A stretch of DNA of 64,000 nucleotides from Atherinomorus stipes (lineage: Eukaryota; Chordata; Actinopteri; Atheriniformes; Atherinidae). The notes under the pieces are model-generated. The model was not told where the DNA came from and made no database searches. It saw only the letters and a program-made list of their open reading frames with translations. How positions within the stretch are numbered: position 1 is the first letter of the stretch; each line of letters opens with the position of its first letter. The translations under genes and the position numbers were made by a program. Where the stretch lies: NCBI GenBank assembly GCA_023101725.1, contig JALJCO010003039.1, positions 1 to 64,000 on the forward strand. The letters are read 5' to 3'. Shown here piece by piece: positions 49,693 to 61,029 of the stretch.

Positions 49693-51379
49693 CCAACGTT
49701 GGTTATGACATGATTGGAATTTGTGTAACAAAGTTCATGAACAGAGGTTCATATGCCTTTTAATAGCCTTGATAAAAAAATGACTACAACGCAGACAACC
49801 TCTTTTTTATTACTCTTTCCTTATACAGTATATTTATTAGAACTGGACTAAAAACTGCTAAAATTTGCCTCTTATTTCTGCAGTGAAGTTTTCATTTATA
49901 CAAAAGGATTTTTTTTCTTAGCTTAAACACTACACTCTATAGCAGATGAAGTTAGGGATGAAAACTCCATGCCAAATTAGAAATTTATTGAGTATAAGTG
50001 CAGGTCAGAAACATTATTATGGTTTCCCTGACAACGTATTAATCAAAACTGGGAGATAGGTGGAACTGTTTGATTAAACAAGGTTTGTTGTTTACATATA
50101 CGTTAGCCAAATATATAATAGCCATACTTATGTCCATAATTATTTCCTTTAGAAATCTATTTGTAGTTATTTATTTATGAAGTAAGAACATCCTCATGCC
50201 AGACGTCACTGTTGCTGGGTTTTCTGCATTCAAGATATAAAATAAGAAAAAGAAAACACGAAAGAATTTAAAGTCATTTAGCAGCATTGCTTCTTGGTCT
50301 ATTGCATCGAAAGTGTCAACTTCTATCATCTGGTCATTATAACGTTGACATTTAGACATTTGACATAACTCAGAGCATACTCATATCGCTATATCCTCAT
50401 GGAAAATAGTGACCATATCAAAATAGTGAATTATTAGCAAAAACTACATTTAAATTGATGGTTTGTGATTTACGGAGTAAAGCATAAATCAACTGAAATG
50501 ACAGCATGCTTGTAACAACCCGCATTCTTCAGCAGCCATAAGTGATATACCGCTCTAACCTGCATGCTCTACATTTGCATTTCATTGTGCTGCAACTATT
50601 AGAAAGAAGGGAAAGTTTAAGCAAAACTTGGAAACTGGGTGAGGAGAAAAGGCTGATGAGGCTTATTCATCAGCTTTGTCATGGATTTGTAGGAAGCAAA
50701 GACCAGGGGAGAAAAGAGCTGATGATGAGGCTCGTCGAGGCAGCGTGCTTACCGTGTTAGCAAGAAAACATGAGGGGGGTTTAAGGCCGGATAGTGCTTA
50801 TTGAGGCTGCAAGTGTGCGTGTGCGTGTGTGGTGTGCGTTTTTGCCCGTGTGCGCGTGCTTGTTGAAATGGCTCTCTAGCTGCGCAGTATGAGGATTGAG
50901 GGCAACTCCGTGGAGATGATGTTTGTTAACAGCGGCTCCGGTGGAGAGGGCTGACACGAGCAAAGAGGAGTGAAGAAAGATTGGTGATTTAGTTTGATGG
51001 TTTGATGCCTTTTTCTAGCCTCTCAAAAACTGAGAACAAGGAAACTACAGTGGCTAAAAGGTCAATAATTCAACCTCCCACTGTATCCCGTCATGAAATA
51101 GTTGGTCCCAGAGACAAAACTTTAAAACTGACTTGGACTAAAATAGTTGTTTTTAAAGATCTTTTTGTTTTCTTATATCAACTGCTAAATATTAAAAATC
51201 GTAATTACTTGACAACGAAATCAAAATTTTAAATATCCACAAATATCAGAAATATATATTTAACAAAAGACTGGAAAAATGCATGATATGTTGCATGTTG
51301 AATCTTTATAGTGTGTGTGAATGAAGTGCTTCTATGCCATTGTGGGGAGCCTTTGTCCAAATGCCATTAGCTTATTTTA
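49693..51379. other. No gene recognised
   Basis: AT-rich sequence with a GT/GC-rich stretch at about 50811-50858. It lies downstream of the minus-strand terminal exon, so it is intergenic or intronic. Confidence 0.4.
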
Positions 51380-51382
51380 AAA

Positions 51383-51388
51383 TTTATT
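51383..51388 (-). terminator. Poly(A) signal AATAAA, minus strand
   Basis: TTTATT on the plus strand reads AATAAA on the minus strand, about 140 bases after the stop codon of the minus-strand exon at 51530-51611. The spacing suits a short 3' UTR. Confidence 0.45.
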
Positions 51389-51529
51389 ATAGTTTGATAA
51401 TTAAACCCTAATGTTACAGTACTCCGTTTTATATGCCTTTGGGGTCTCCTAAATGTAATTTACAGGATAAGTGAATGTTTTACAGTAAAAACACGACTGA
51501 TGGTGCTGCAGATGTCATGCACTTAATGA

Positions 51530-51611
51530 TTATTCAGCCTCAGGGTTCTTAAGCACTTCATCAACGTCCTCGAACTTCCAGCTGATGTAATCCAACGACT
51601 TCTGCTGCCCT
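51530..51611 (-). CDS. Terminal coding exon of an unidentified gene
   Basis: On the minus strand a splice acceptor with a pyrimidine tract (TTCTGTCTTTTAG, ending at 51612) is followed by 26 codons beginning GQQKSLDYISW and ending KFEDVDEVLKNPEAE, then TAA (51530-51532). One base at the start completes a split codon. The residue composition (aromatic and acidic, no low complexity), codon usage and the AATAAA 140 bases further on all favour a genuine last exon. I do not recognise the family. Upstream exons must lie at higher coordinates on the minus strand; none could be identified with confidence. The exon is too short to appear as a long open frame and would be easily overlooked. Confidence 0.6.
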
Positions 51612-53636
51612 CTAAAAGACAGAACGATGCTGTTTTGTATATTTACAGACAGATAAGTCAAAGAAATGCAGCAAATTCTCAGAAAAAGCTTTTTTTAGTT
51701 GGAATTATAAAGTGGCTAATTATCAAAATAGCTCCTGTGCTCTAACTGTCTGTTTTTAAGTTGATGGTTTAATCTATCATCAACACAACAAGTCAAAGGA
51801 GCGACTTGAATTTCAGCTCTGCAGCTGATGTTGTGGTAATACCGCAGCTTGGACCTTGTATTCACACACCATTTGATTGCGCTGCTGGCATCACTGGATG
51901 CCTCATCTATGCTCTTGCACAGTGTTATGCGGGGGGAGTGTAGGATGCAGGTGAACAGCTTGCAAGGGCCAACAGCTCCGCGGGCCAGTCTCGCGCATCA
52001 CTTGACTGCCATACTCCAATGAAGGCCTACGCACAAATGAACTTGTTAAGCAAATGAGTGAACAAGCAAGAAGGTTGGGGGTAGGGGTTGGATGGGTGCA
52101 CATGGCTACAGCAGCTCCTACTAGACCTGCCTGCCTGTCGACACACATCATCGGCCATTACTGCCCCTCTGTCACCCCGTCTTCCTCTCAGAGCTTTCAG
52201 TGTCCGTCTGTGTTTCAGCCTGCCTCTTCCCATCTCTCTCGTCCACTCCAGCTCATATAATACCATTGTTTAATCAGAGAACAGCCTATTTCTGAATTGG
52301 ATTGGGAGATTATCTTCACAATGCTTTAACAGGATGCTGTCATCCAACACTTGCAGAAATGGACAGCAGAGGAGACGGTCATAAACAGATTTTGCCTCTA
52401 TGTGCTACAGAGATGCTTACCAAAAATAAATTGATATGTTTACAGATTTAACCTGGATTGTGTGAAGCTAAAATCCGCAGCCATATCTCAATCGTCTCTG
52501 AAGTAAAATTTCACTGCTCACTTATGACAGGAAAGATGGATTTCTGACATAAAATGTCAAACATTTAACCTCTGCCCTGACCACACCCCTCTTTGCCCTT
52601 GCTCCCACCTTTTTTTCGCATGAAGATGTCTGCACATGCAGCCCCCCCCTATCTGTCTTACCCCAGGGAAGGTATTTGAGGACTCCAGCCTGGTAAGTTT
52701 GGTGCTATAAGTGTCACAGGGATGGAGAAGAGTCCATTAGTCATTGGGCTTTTTTGGACTATTCTAAAGGTTTTTGGATCAACTTCTTCAACATGAAGAA
52801 TTTTCTAAAGGTAGGGAACTGGATGGACTTGTAGATAAAGAAATAGTAGCGTTTAGTGGTTTTTTTAGGCTTTTATCTTCACTATTTGAAGCATTTCCTC
52901 ATTATTATTATTCAAAGTTTGTTTTCCAATCTTCTGCCTGATTCACACGGAGGTCTGTTTTGCTATCACGTGTTGCACATCTTAAACTCAGTCATCATCA
53001 GTAAACTTTTTAACAAGGGATATTGGTCAGATATTACACTTGGAACAAGCTCACTCCACTTTGTGTTCAGTAAAGGATAGTTGCATTTATTTGTGTTACA
53101 TATGAAACTATTGACCAATAACAGGCTTCATTCAGGATAATCAGATACCTCACTGACTGCAGAGCTTTAATCGGGGGACTACATGAAAAAGACGGTTTTT
53201 TTTTTTTTTTTTTTTTTTCTTAAATGTCTAAGGGAAACAACTGTTCGCCAGATCGGAGAGGGAGACGATGGCCAAACATACCTAAGGTTCAGCCGTTGGT
53301 TTTATTTACAGAAAGTGACAGAGCAAAATGTGTGAGATGCTATAGCGCTTCATGATGCCACATCCTTTCCTTTCTTATTACTTTTTCCTGAACTCACCAT
53401 ATTAAGTTGATGGAATGTCAGTTTGGAAAGGTCCTCTAACACCTTGACAGTTTCAGCTTGAGTCTTCATTTACTTGTGGATGCATGACTGTGCTGACTAT
53501 ACATCAACTGTCATCTTACACCAGAAAGCAACTCTTCTTAGGTGCATATGCATTTAAATCTTTCTGTGTGTGATCCAGTAATCTGAAACCTAATGAGTCT
53601 TTACATTTTTCTCTTTTTTGCAGTTAAGGCACATAT
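51612..53636. other. Possible intron of the minus-strand gene; no other exon fixed
   Basis: Immediately upstream (minus sense) of the terminal exon. Several long open segments on the minus strand without ATG exist, for example about 51800-51910, but their donor or acceptor sites are poor. A poly-T run lies at 53196-53218. Confidence 0.35.
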
Positions 53637-53873
53637 GGGGCTCTAATGTGTGAACAAAAGTTTGCTTAGTGCGACTAACTTTTTTTTCTTGTTTGCACTT
53701 GGGTGCCTTACATTTTTTAAGTGTAGCTGAAGGATTTTTTTTTTATTTCTCAGGATTTGTCTGCATGTTCTGTGTTCATATGTTCATTCCCTCCTTACTG
53801 GAGCTCAAAGAAGAATAACACTCTGATAAAAGCCCACAGAAAGGGTGGGTCTTCAGTAGCCTGGTACACCAGC
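53637..53873 (+). mobile_element. Diverged copy of the 10.0-10.8 kb hAT element, left half
   Basis: Aligns by eye with 10020-10200. Shared order: AGTTTGCTTAGTGCG, CTAACTTTT, ATTCCCTCCTTACTGGAGCTC, AAAGCCCACAGAAAGGGTG and GTCTTCA. The right half is missing where the next repeat starts. Confidence 0.65.
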
Positions 53874-54310
53874 CTGACCAACGCCATGTATGAGATACAC
53901 GGCAAGTCAGTCTGGGCTCCCTCCATTGGAGAATGATTCCACTCCGGTAAAAAATTGACCGGACCAATCACAGCGCAGCAGTAGAATTATTAACAGATGA
54001 ACGTTAAACTCCTCTGACATTTCCATCGCTGTTTCTGCTCTGTTTTGGTGCGTAACTAACAGCTTCCGGGTCATAGTCACATGACGTGCGACACAAACGC
54101 TCTCATATTAGTAATTCAGCAATAAACAATGCTGACATGTAACAGAGTATTTATGATAATAAAACCAAACATTCTATGTTAATATAGACAAGAAAACTAC
54201 ATTAAATAGAGAGGGAAAAACAACGTGTAAACGCTGACTTCCGGCGTCGCCATAGCAACGTAGCAACAGAGTGCCGAGCTACGCCAGCTACAGTCACTTC
54301 TGATTGCTTC
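53873..54310 (+). mobile_element. Possible MITE beginning TAGCCTGGTACACCAG
   Basis: Starts AGTAGCCTGGTACACCAGCC, with GAGATACACGGCAAGTCAGTC and ACCAATCACAGCGCAGCAG typical of a fish MITE family. The right terminus was not found. Confidence 0.4.
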
Positions 54311-54780
54311 TCTCCGGTTCACTTTCCTCCTGTTAAGCCGGATCGGGTCCACGATTTTTTGCGTCTCCACAGATAAAAACCTGGATGGGTACCCTTATAT
54401 CCGACCCGACCTGGCCTACTTTTTTGGCACCCTTCGGTAGGGGTACTGATCTAACCGATCCGGACCAAAGAGGTGGAGCTAACACAAAGCAATACATTGA
54501 TTTGTTGAAAAATCTCACTTCCCTCCTGACCCAGCGTAAAAACAAAGGGTGACTCCTTTTGTTTCTGTCACGTGTGGCACCGTGTTTTGGTTAAACGGCG
54601 CTGCATGGCGATGATGTTAGCGATCACGTAGCAGCGCTGTCCAGCGCCTCCAGAGTAAGGGTACAGGTTGCTGTGGGGACGCAGCGTGAAATCAACACAT
54701 CCGTACCAAAACCCACCCGATCCGGCCTGGTCCGACCTGACCCGACCCAGACCCCCGGGTGGAAAGGGGGCTTTAGTCCC
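54311..54780. mobile_element. GC-rich MITE-like repeat
   Basis: GC-rich segment with mirrored CCGGATCGGGT / ACCCGATCCGG and GACCCGACCTGGCC / GGCCTGGTCCGACCTGAC motifs at its two ends and CACCCGGG...AAAGGGGGCTTTA at the right, typical of fish MITEs with GTGGAAAGGGGGC ends. The left outer terminus is unclear. A 111-codon minus frame overlapping it is not coding. Confidence 0.45.
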
Positions 54781-54807
54781 TCGTCTCGCATTGGAAATCG
54801 CATTGGA

Positions 54808-54854
54808 AGTCACAACATAACAAAAGCTCTTTGAGCTTTTGTTATGTTGTGACT
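54808..54854. repeat. Perfect 22-bp hairpin, 3-nt loop
   Basis: Arms 54808-54829 and 54833-54854 are exact reverse complements around the loop TTT. The outer arm begins AGTCACAACATAACAAAAG. Nothing nearby defines its role; it lies just beyond the GC-rich MITE. Confidence 0.9.
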
Positions 54855-55337
54855 GTTTTGGGTCTTCTGCCAATCTTTCTTCACATCTTGATATAGTGCC
54901 CACTGTGATGCTTCATTTAACTTTGTGGATGTGTATTGTCTCAGGATGTGTTCTGACAAAACCTACAGAATAAGTGATATCTCTGAAAATTACTGGCATT
55001 GGTGAATACTGATACATTAACACTCAAAATATGCAGTTATAAAAAAAGAGAGTACTCCCTCTTTCAATTCATAGATTTATATGTATCTGAAGACTGAACT
55101 AATGACATGTTTAGTAGGAGTACTTGAAAAGGATTCCTAAGTTAAAGATTAGGTTTTAAAACATGCATCTGAACAAACAATTTCAGATGCATGAACACAA
55201 GACTTCTGAAATAACTTCTGAATCTGACAAGACCAGTAGTCTCTATAAGTAAAGTCTCTAGTAAAGATGCATAAAGATGCATGTGATCATAATGCACAGC
55301 AACAAATTAGGTGCAAACAACATAGCTTGTAAACATA

Positions 55338-55875
55338 CAACATTACATTCCAACTGTTAAGCACGGTGGTGGAGGGGTGATGGTTTGGGCTTGTTTGCAG
55401 TCACAGAACGTGGACACATTGCAGCCATCAGGTCATTTAAGCAAATTTGATCATTCTCATGTAGAAACAATCCCAAACAAAGCAACAAATTTACAACAGA
55501 ATGGCTGAAAAGGAAAAGAATCACAGTTTTGAAATAACCCAGTCAAACTCAAATTTCTATGAAAGCTGTACATAAACAAATACTGAAAACCTTAATTAAA
55601 TAAAGTAACGAAGGTAATGAAGGACAGACCAAATTTTCTCCACAATGATATGTGTAAAGGTGGTTTCAAAAGCTATTGAGGTACTGGGGTCTATTTAGTT
55701 CTACCACACTAAGTTTCTGCATTTTAAGTTTTGTTTTTTTGTTTTTTTAATAAAGGGATGTCCAGGTTGTAGTATCCCAATTTTTATACCTGGTAAGGAG
55801 CAGATTATCTTTTTCATTATGTCCTAACATGTAAAATCTGGGCATTAAAAAAAGGGTGTACTTTCTTTTTAACTC
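55338..55875 (+). pseudogene. Tc1-like transposase relic 2
   Basis: A VKHGGGGVMVWAC-type motif (about 55355-55395) marks the DDE core of a Tc1-like transposase. Later text (AATTTCTATGAAAGCTG, GCTATTGAGGTACTGGGGT, GGTGTACTTTCTTTTT) resembles the 3' part of such elements. Frames are broken and termini missing. Confidence 0.55.
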
Positions 55876-58324
55876 GACTGTTTGGAGTAATGTATCCTGT
55901 AAGTGACCCCCAGCTCCTATCCCACCCTTCATCTGACAGCACCCGACTTTCTCTCATCCTCCTCTCTCCTCCTCATGACACCCCAGCCATTGGACTCAAT
56001 TAATCAGCCGTGGAGGGAAATTTATTCAGTCCCTGCCCAATGAGATTCTTTGGTATGTGGCCCCAATGGTAGCAGGTTGAGAAGCCACGGTCTACACTGT
56101 CTTTAGGCCTATTACTCTCACCTCACAGCTCTCTCATAAAGGACGCTTTGAGCTGCCTGGTTTTGGGGGGATCCGGTAGGCTTTTTGTCCCATAATAGCT
56201 GAGTGGATTCAATCATTGCAGACAGACGTGTTTACTAAACTCTGCATAGGTGCTGCAGGGGAGATTACGTGTGCCACTTTGAATGACTAGAAGTCTGATT
56301 ATTGGCTGGGAAACCTCTACCAAATGACAACATGTTGTTCCGCCCGTTTCAAAGAAGAAGACCACCTTGGACTGGCTCTGATACAGTATTGAGCAGAGCT
56401 GTTTACGAAACTGTGACAGGAGAGAATCATGTGAAAGAGTGATTCAAAGTACAAGATACTTACAAAACCTTCTACAAATTAACTGCTAACAAAGTTTCAG
56501 GATTTTCTTTTTTTTTTCTAATTTATAATCTTTTGACCATCAGAATGCTCCATGTTAACACAACTACAGTCACAATTTCTGTGTGTTGAAGCAGAAGTCT
56601 CAAGCATTTAAATACATAGACAGGATCTTAGTAAATTGTTTTTAAAAAACACACTGGCTTGACCCTTGCCTTTTCTGTGTTTAGACAGATGTCTGTACTG
56701 ACAAGACATTTCCTGCATCACCTCTTCCATCCCAATTTAATTAGCTCCATCCCACTTTAACAACACAGCTTACCTTATTTTTGAACCAGGATTCAAAATA
56801 GCTTTATCTTTAAGTTATGTTAAGGAGCAACAGCTGGTTTAGTTAGTGTTTGTTTTTGAAGATGCACAATGGAGCTTTTCTCAACAAGTTGCTTCCTAAC
56901 GATGGCTAATTTGGTATCCATCCTGCCTAAACTGTGAGCTTCCTTCCAGCTAGAAAAGTGAGTCCTATGCTGACTCTTGGTTTACCTCTTGCTCAGTCTC
57001 TTTTTTTTTTATTTTCCCCTCACTTTCTTCACTGAATCACGGTGCGCGTTTTCAAAACAGCCAGTGAGTTTAGTTTATCCTTGTTAGTGTCATGCTGTGC
57101 ATTAAGCAAAATGAATTTTCAACATTACGCGGCATCTCTGAAGCAACAGCTGAGTTTATGGTATCTCAGCTTTGGGACAGCTCCAGAAATGCACATGCTG
57201 TAATAGATGCAACTGTGCCGTAAAATGAGTCAGGAATACAAAGTTTTAAGATCATAAAGTCACATAGCATCTGTAAAGGAACAGAATGAACGTCAAAGGT
57301 AGTTCAAACACACAGTGGTTTGATAATAGTAGGTTTTCCATCCGGGTTGATCTTTATCTCTCTAACGTATGGGTCCTACAACATGTTACAAGTGTGATTA
57401 TGTAACAACACAGGATGCATGCAAGAACAGGTTTGTCTGAACATCTGTCAAGATGAACAAGAATGCAAAGAAGCAAGACAAGAGGCGTACATCTACTTGT
57501 GGATTTATACTGAAGGCGTGTCATGTCACCCTGCCACAACAATGCTGCTTCATTGCTCAATCCTGTCTTTTTTTATGCAGTGTGGAAATTAAACCGGTCA
57601 GAATAGTCCTGTGGATGTTTGTTTTCAATGACAGCTTAATTTAAAAAGTCTAACAAGGCTGTTTGTGCAGCGATGTGTAGTTATGTGGATTTCCTGTCAG
57701 TGTGAACCTATCTAGCATAAAATTAGCCTCTGTTTAACTTTCCCAAGAACAGTGAGCTTGAGGGTGGACAACAAAGTGGAGTAGTGCTGAGCAAATGTCC
57801 TGGGTTCAGATGCAAGGATCTGAAGGGCACAGCTGCACAGTCAGGGACGGTGACCAGAACATCTGCATCTGCAGCGAGCAGTAAAAACAACAAACCTTTT
57901 TATGCAAAAGCATTTGTTGAAGGCTAATTTTCAGTTGTTTACATGCTGTTCTGGGATTGCTGACTACCCCCTCCGTACAAGCCAAAACACTGGCTGCAAA
58001 TCTGATACAATTCCGCTTGTTATGTGTGTTTAAAACTGGTGACTTTTGTGTATTTAATAGGTAAAAAGTTGGTGAAATTTATCATCATTAGCAACTTTTA
58101 TATTTAACCAAATGAAAAGTAGACATGAATCATGATATTAGTGCAGTATTTCTTCTTAAATGTCATGTTTATACAGGATAAATGATTAACTGGAAATATT
58201 TAGCATATACAGTATGAATAGCTTTTTTTCTTGCTTATCCGACTTTTGTAACACCACTACAATTATTACCTCTCCTGCAGCACGACCTCATATGTTCACA
58301 TACAGATTTCACAACATTAAGATT
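55876..58324. other. No gene recognised
   Basis: Repeat-poor sequence. The block 55970-56090 is repeat-free and moderately GC-rich and could be regulatory. No exon is called. Confidence 0.35.
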
Positions 58325-58475
58325 TTTTTTATTTTTTTATTTAACCTTTATTTATCCAGGAAAAGTCCCATTGAGACTAAAAACCTCTTTTACGAGGGAG
58401 TCCTGGCCAAGAGGCAGCAATTACATGACATTATAAAAGATATACAATAAAAATAATTAAAAACAGTTACAGCTA
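58325..58475 (+). mobile_element. Retrotransposon 3'-end-like repeat
   Basis: TTATTTAACCTTTATTTATC, CCAGGAAAAGTCCCATTGAGAC and AGGGAGTCCTGGCCAAGAGG followed by CAGCAATTACATGACA form a very common teleost interspersed repeat, probably the 3' end of a non-LTR retrotransposon. No coding part. Confidence 0.55.
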
Positions 58476-59153
58476 TATGTTCAAACTAGCAGTATGAACT
58501 TTCAGTGCATCACAGAAGGATGGCTTCCCATGTGAGAGCGGCCGTGAGCTGTCAGTAAAATGCCATCGCTCTACTGGAGGTGCCTCAAAATGAAATTCTT
58601 TCAGACAGGAAATGAGATGCACAGTAAGCAGTTGCACGATATTAACAAATCATTTTCTGTTGGGGAGATTATCAGGCCTTTGCAGAGCTCTGCACTCAAC
58701 CGACTGCTTTCTTGTTGCAATTGTACGCAGGAGTTGTGGCTGATGAAGCGTGCTGCAGATGGAAATAATGCAAGGTATTGTTGAAGCAAGAGAAGTGCAA
58801 GTACTGCTTCTTTAAAATCTGGCTGAACCACTTTTTGTGTTTGAGGGGAAGGTTAAGTAACCTCAAGCTTGTGTGTTTGTTCATGTTTTCATAGCATGTA
58901 ACAAATTTTGTTTTTTGTGGATACACTCCGATGGCTGGCATCCCTTTACACTGCACAGACTTGCTGTCTGGAGACTCTGAGATGTCCATGCTGCTGTCCA
59001 TCTGTGCATGTTGGAGGCTGTGGGACTTTTTTTTTCTTCCTCATTCTAAGCTCTATTGGAACAATGAAAGAAATAAAAAGTTTTGGCAGAATTTTTGTTA
59101 AATTAGAAATAAAGCTCTATAATATCCCTCTTGGAACAAGTATTTGGAACTTA

Positions 59154-59662
59154 TACCAAATTTTCCGGACTATAAATCACACCCTTTTTTCATAGTTTGG
59201 TGGCTTGTGTGACTTATAGTCCAGTGCGACTTATATATAAAAATAAATACAATTTAACATATTTTTCAGAATCAATGGACTGATTAATCCAGGTGTGTCT
59301 GACCATTTGCTGAGGTCAGACACACCTCTAGGCTTGTGACAACTACATTCTGCTCCAAGGGCAAAAATTCCAAAATAGCCTCATCTCAGTGAGAGGAGTT
59401 CATTTTGGACATCTGGCTGTGCTGCCTGTGCAGTGGAACAAATCCTCAAAAAACATGTTTATCCTTCTTAGTTATTATGTTTATGGTCTTTTTACAAGCA
59501 TTACCTTTGGAATTGAACTGATTTGACCCGAAAATCACCGTATTTTAAATAAATAAATACGACTTATAGTCCGGTGCGACTTATCTCTGTTTTTTTCCTC
59601 TTCATGATGCATTTTTTGACTGATGCGACTTATACTCAGGAGAGACTCTGTAAAATATGGTA
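59154..59662. mobile_element. MITE of the CGACTTATAGTCCGG family
   Basis: The left TACCAAATTTTCCGGACTATA and the right TGTAAAATATGGTA are degraded inverted termini bounded by TA. Four copies of the GCGACTTAT-type motif (about 59207-59240, 59559-59585, 59624-59640) mark the family. The middle contains an inserted short hairpin around AGGTGTGTCTGACC / GGTCAGACACACCT (59289-59328). Confidence 0.65.
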
Positions 59663-59799
59663 ATCACAACTCAGACTGGTTGTAGTTTTATAAGTAGACC
59701 TGTGCCTCATTCTTCATGCCAAGAAGTTTATCATGTGTCTATAAGTAGTCTTACAGATGCTTGTGCCAGAGTGAAAACCAATCCAAAGATTTGAGAAAA

Positions 59800-59880
59800 T
59801 TGTTTACTGTCCAGATCAAACCCTCTAAGGGAGCAGGATTCAAACCACCAATCCTTTGATCAACCTTTGTGAAACCCCTC
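59800..59880 (-). mobile_element. Degraded SINE head fragment
   Basis: Read on the minus strand, AAGGTTGATCAAAGGATTGG and GTGGTTTGAATCC match the tRNA-like head and B box of the SINE at 17824-18106. The body is missing. Confidence 0.5.
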
Positions 59881-60032
59881 TATAGAGAGCTCAGGATCTC
59901 AGTCTGGAATGAAGATTTCCATTCAAAACAGAAAAAGCCAAAGGCCACAGTCAAAGCAAAACATAAGCGAATTCAGGAAAGTTACTGAAAGTCCTAGATT
60001 GGCCCCGCAAGATAGAGACCTGCTGATGACTG

Positions 60033-60551
60033 TACAGATGTGATTGAAAGTTTACATACCCTGCCATTAAAGACAGAACAAAAATCAGCTGCCAGTTAAA
60101 TAAGTTGAAATCGACAAAATTAATAATACATAGAAATGTTATGAACATCATGACATTGATTTTGGACTGTGGTTCAACAGAAATATAAAAGCAAAGGAAC
60201 AAAAGCTACAACAAGTAAGCAAGCATGATGGGGCTCCTGAGCTCAAATGTTGAGCAACGCTTTGGGCAATCACTACAATTAAGTGTTTTCTGTAATGTTC
60301 AATAAGACTTCTACAGCTGTTGACGGGTATTTTGATCCACTGTTCATGTGCAAGGTGCTCTAATTTGTCTAGGACAGTTTTGTTTGTTTGTTTTTCAAAA
60401 TTCTATATCAATATTTTATTTAACTAAATCATAATTTAGAAAAGTTTTCTATGTTATTACTTTTCGGTTTCTTGTTATTTCAATTACTATTGTGAATTTA
60501 GCCTTTTTTTAATGGGAGGGTATGCACTGTAAACTTTCAAGCCCAACTGTA
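60033..60551. mobile_element. Tc1-type MITE, copy 2
   Basis: Starts TACAGATGTGATTGAAAGTT and ends AACTTTCAAGCCCAACTGTA, bounded by TA. Inverse orientation to the copy at 3693-4059, with about 150 bp extra in the right half. Non-coding. Confidence 0.8.
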
Positions 60552-61029
60552 TAGTCTGTCTTGTTGAGCTTGACTGTTTCTTTAATGATTAGGAGAAACT
60601 TAAAGCAACAGTGATTCAAGCTTGTAGGATCTTTGCCAAGGGAACTTGAAGAAGCACTACACCACAGAACTTTGACAAATTTTCACAATGAAGCACGTCC
60701 CCTAAAGACAGATTATTTGGCATCCATCTTGCATCCTGCCTGTATTCTAAGCTCTCTCTGTAGCAAAGCCAGTACGGTGTTGAATCTTTTCTTGTTTTCT
60801 GGATCTGTCCCTTTCTCTCTTTATTTTCCTCTCTTCCTACAACAATGTCCACTTGCATCTCTGGGATGAATCCCCCATGGTGCACATTAAAAACAGCCAG
60901 TGTGTTGATATCCATTTGTTAGATGGAGTGAGTCCAGCAAAACTCATCTGTAATGTGATGCTCCAGGCTGCAACACAAAACCTGCAAAGTACTGTTTCTT
61001 AGCCTTGGTGCATTGCTGGGCAACATTGG
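60552..61029. other. No gene recognised
   Basis: Unique-looking sequence between two mobile elements. Frames on both strands (up to 99 codons) overlap one another without known features. Confidence 0.4.

Noticed and set aside
51800..51910. Minus-strand open segment (SIDEASSDASSAIKW...) near the terminal exon
   Set aside because: Looks coding-like but the available donor (GTCCAA) is not consensus and no clear acceptor bounds it. Could be chance.
52660..52693. Minus-strand microexon candidate between AACTTACCAG and GTAAGA
   Set aside because: Poor pyrimidine tract before the acceptor and only about 28 bases long. It may be an exon of the gene ending at 51530 but cannot be supported.
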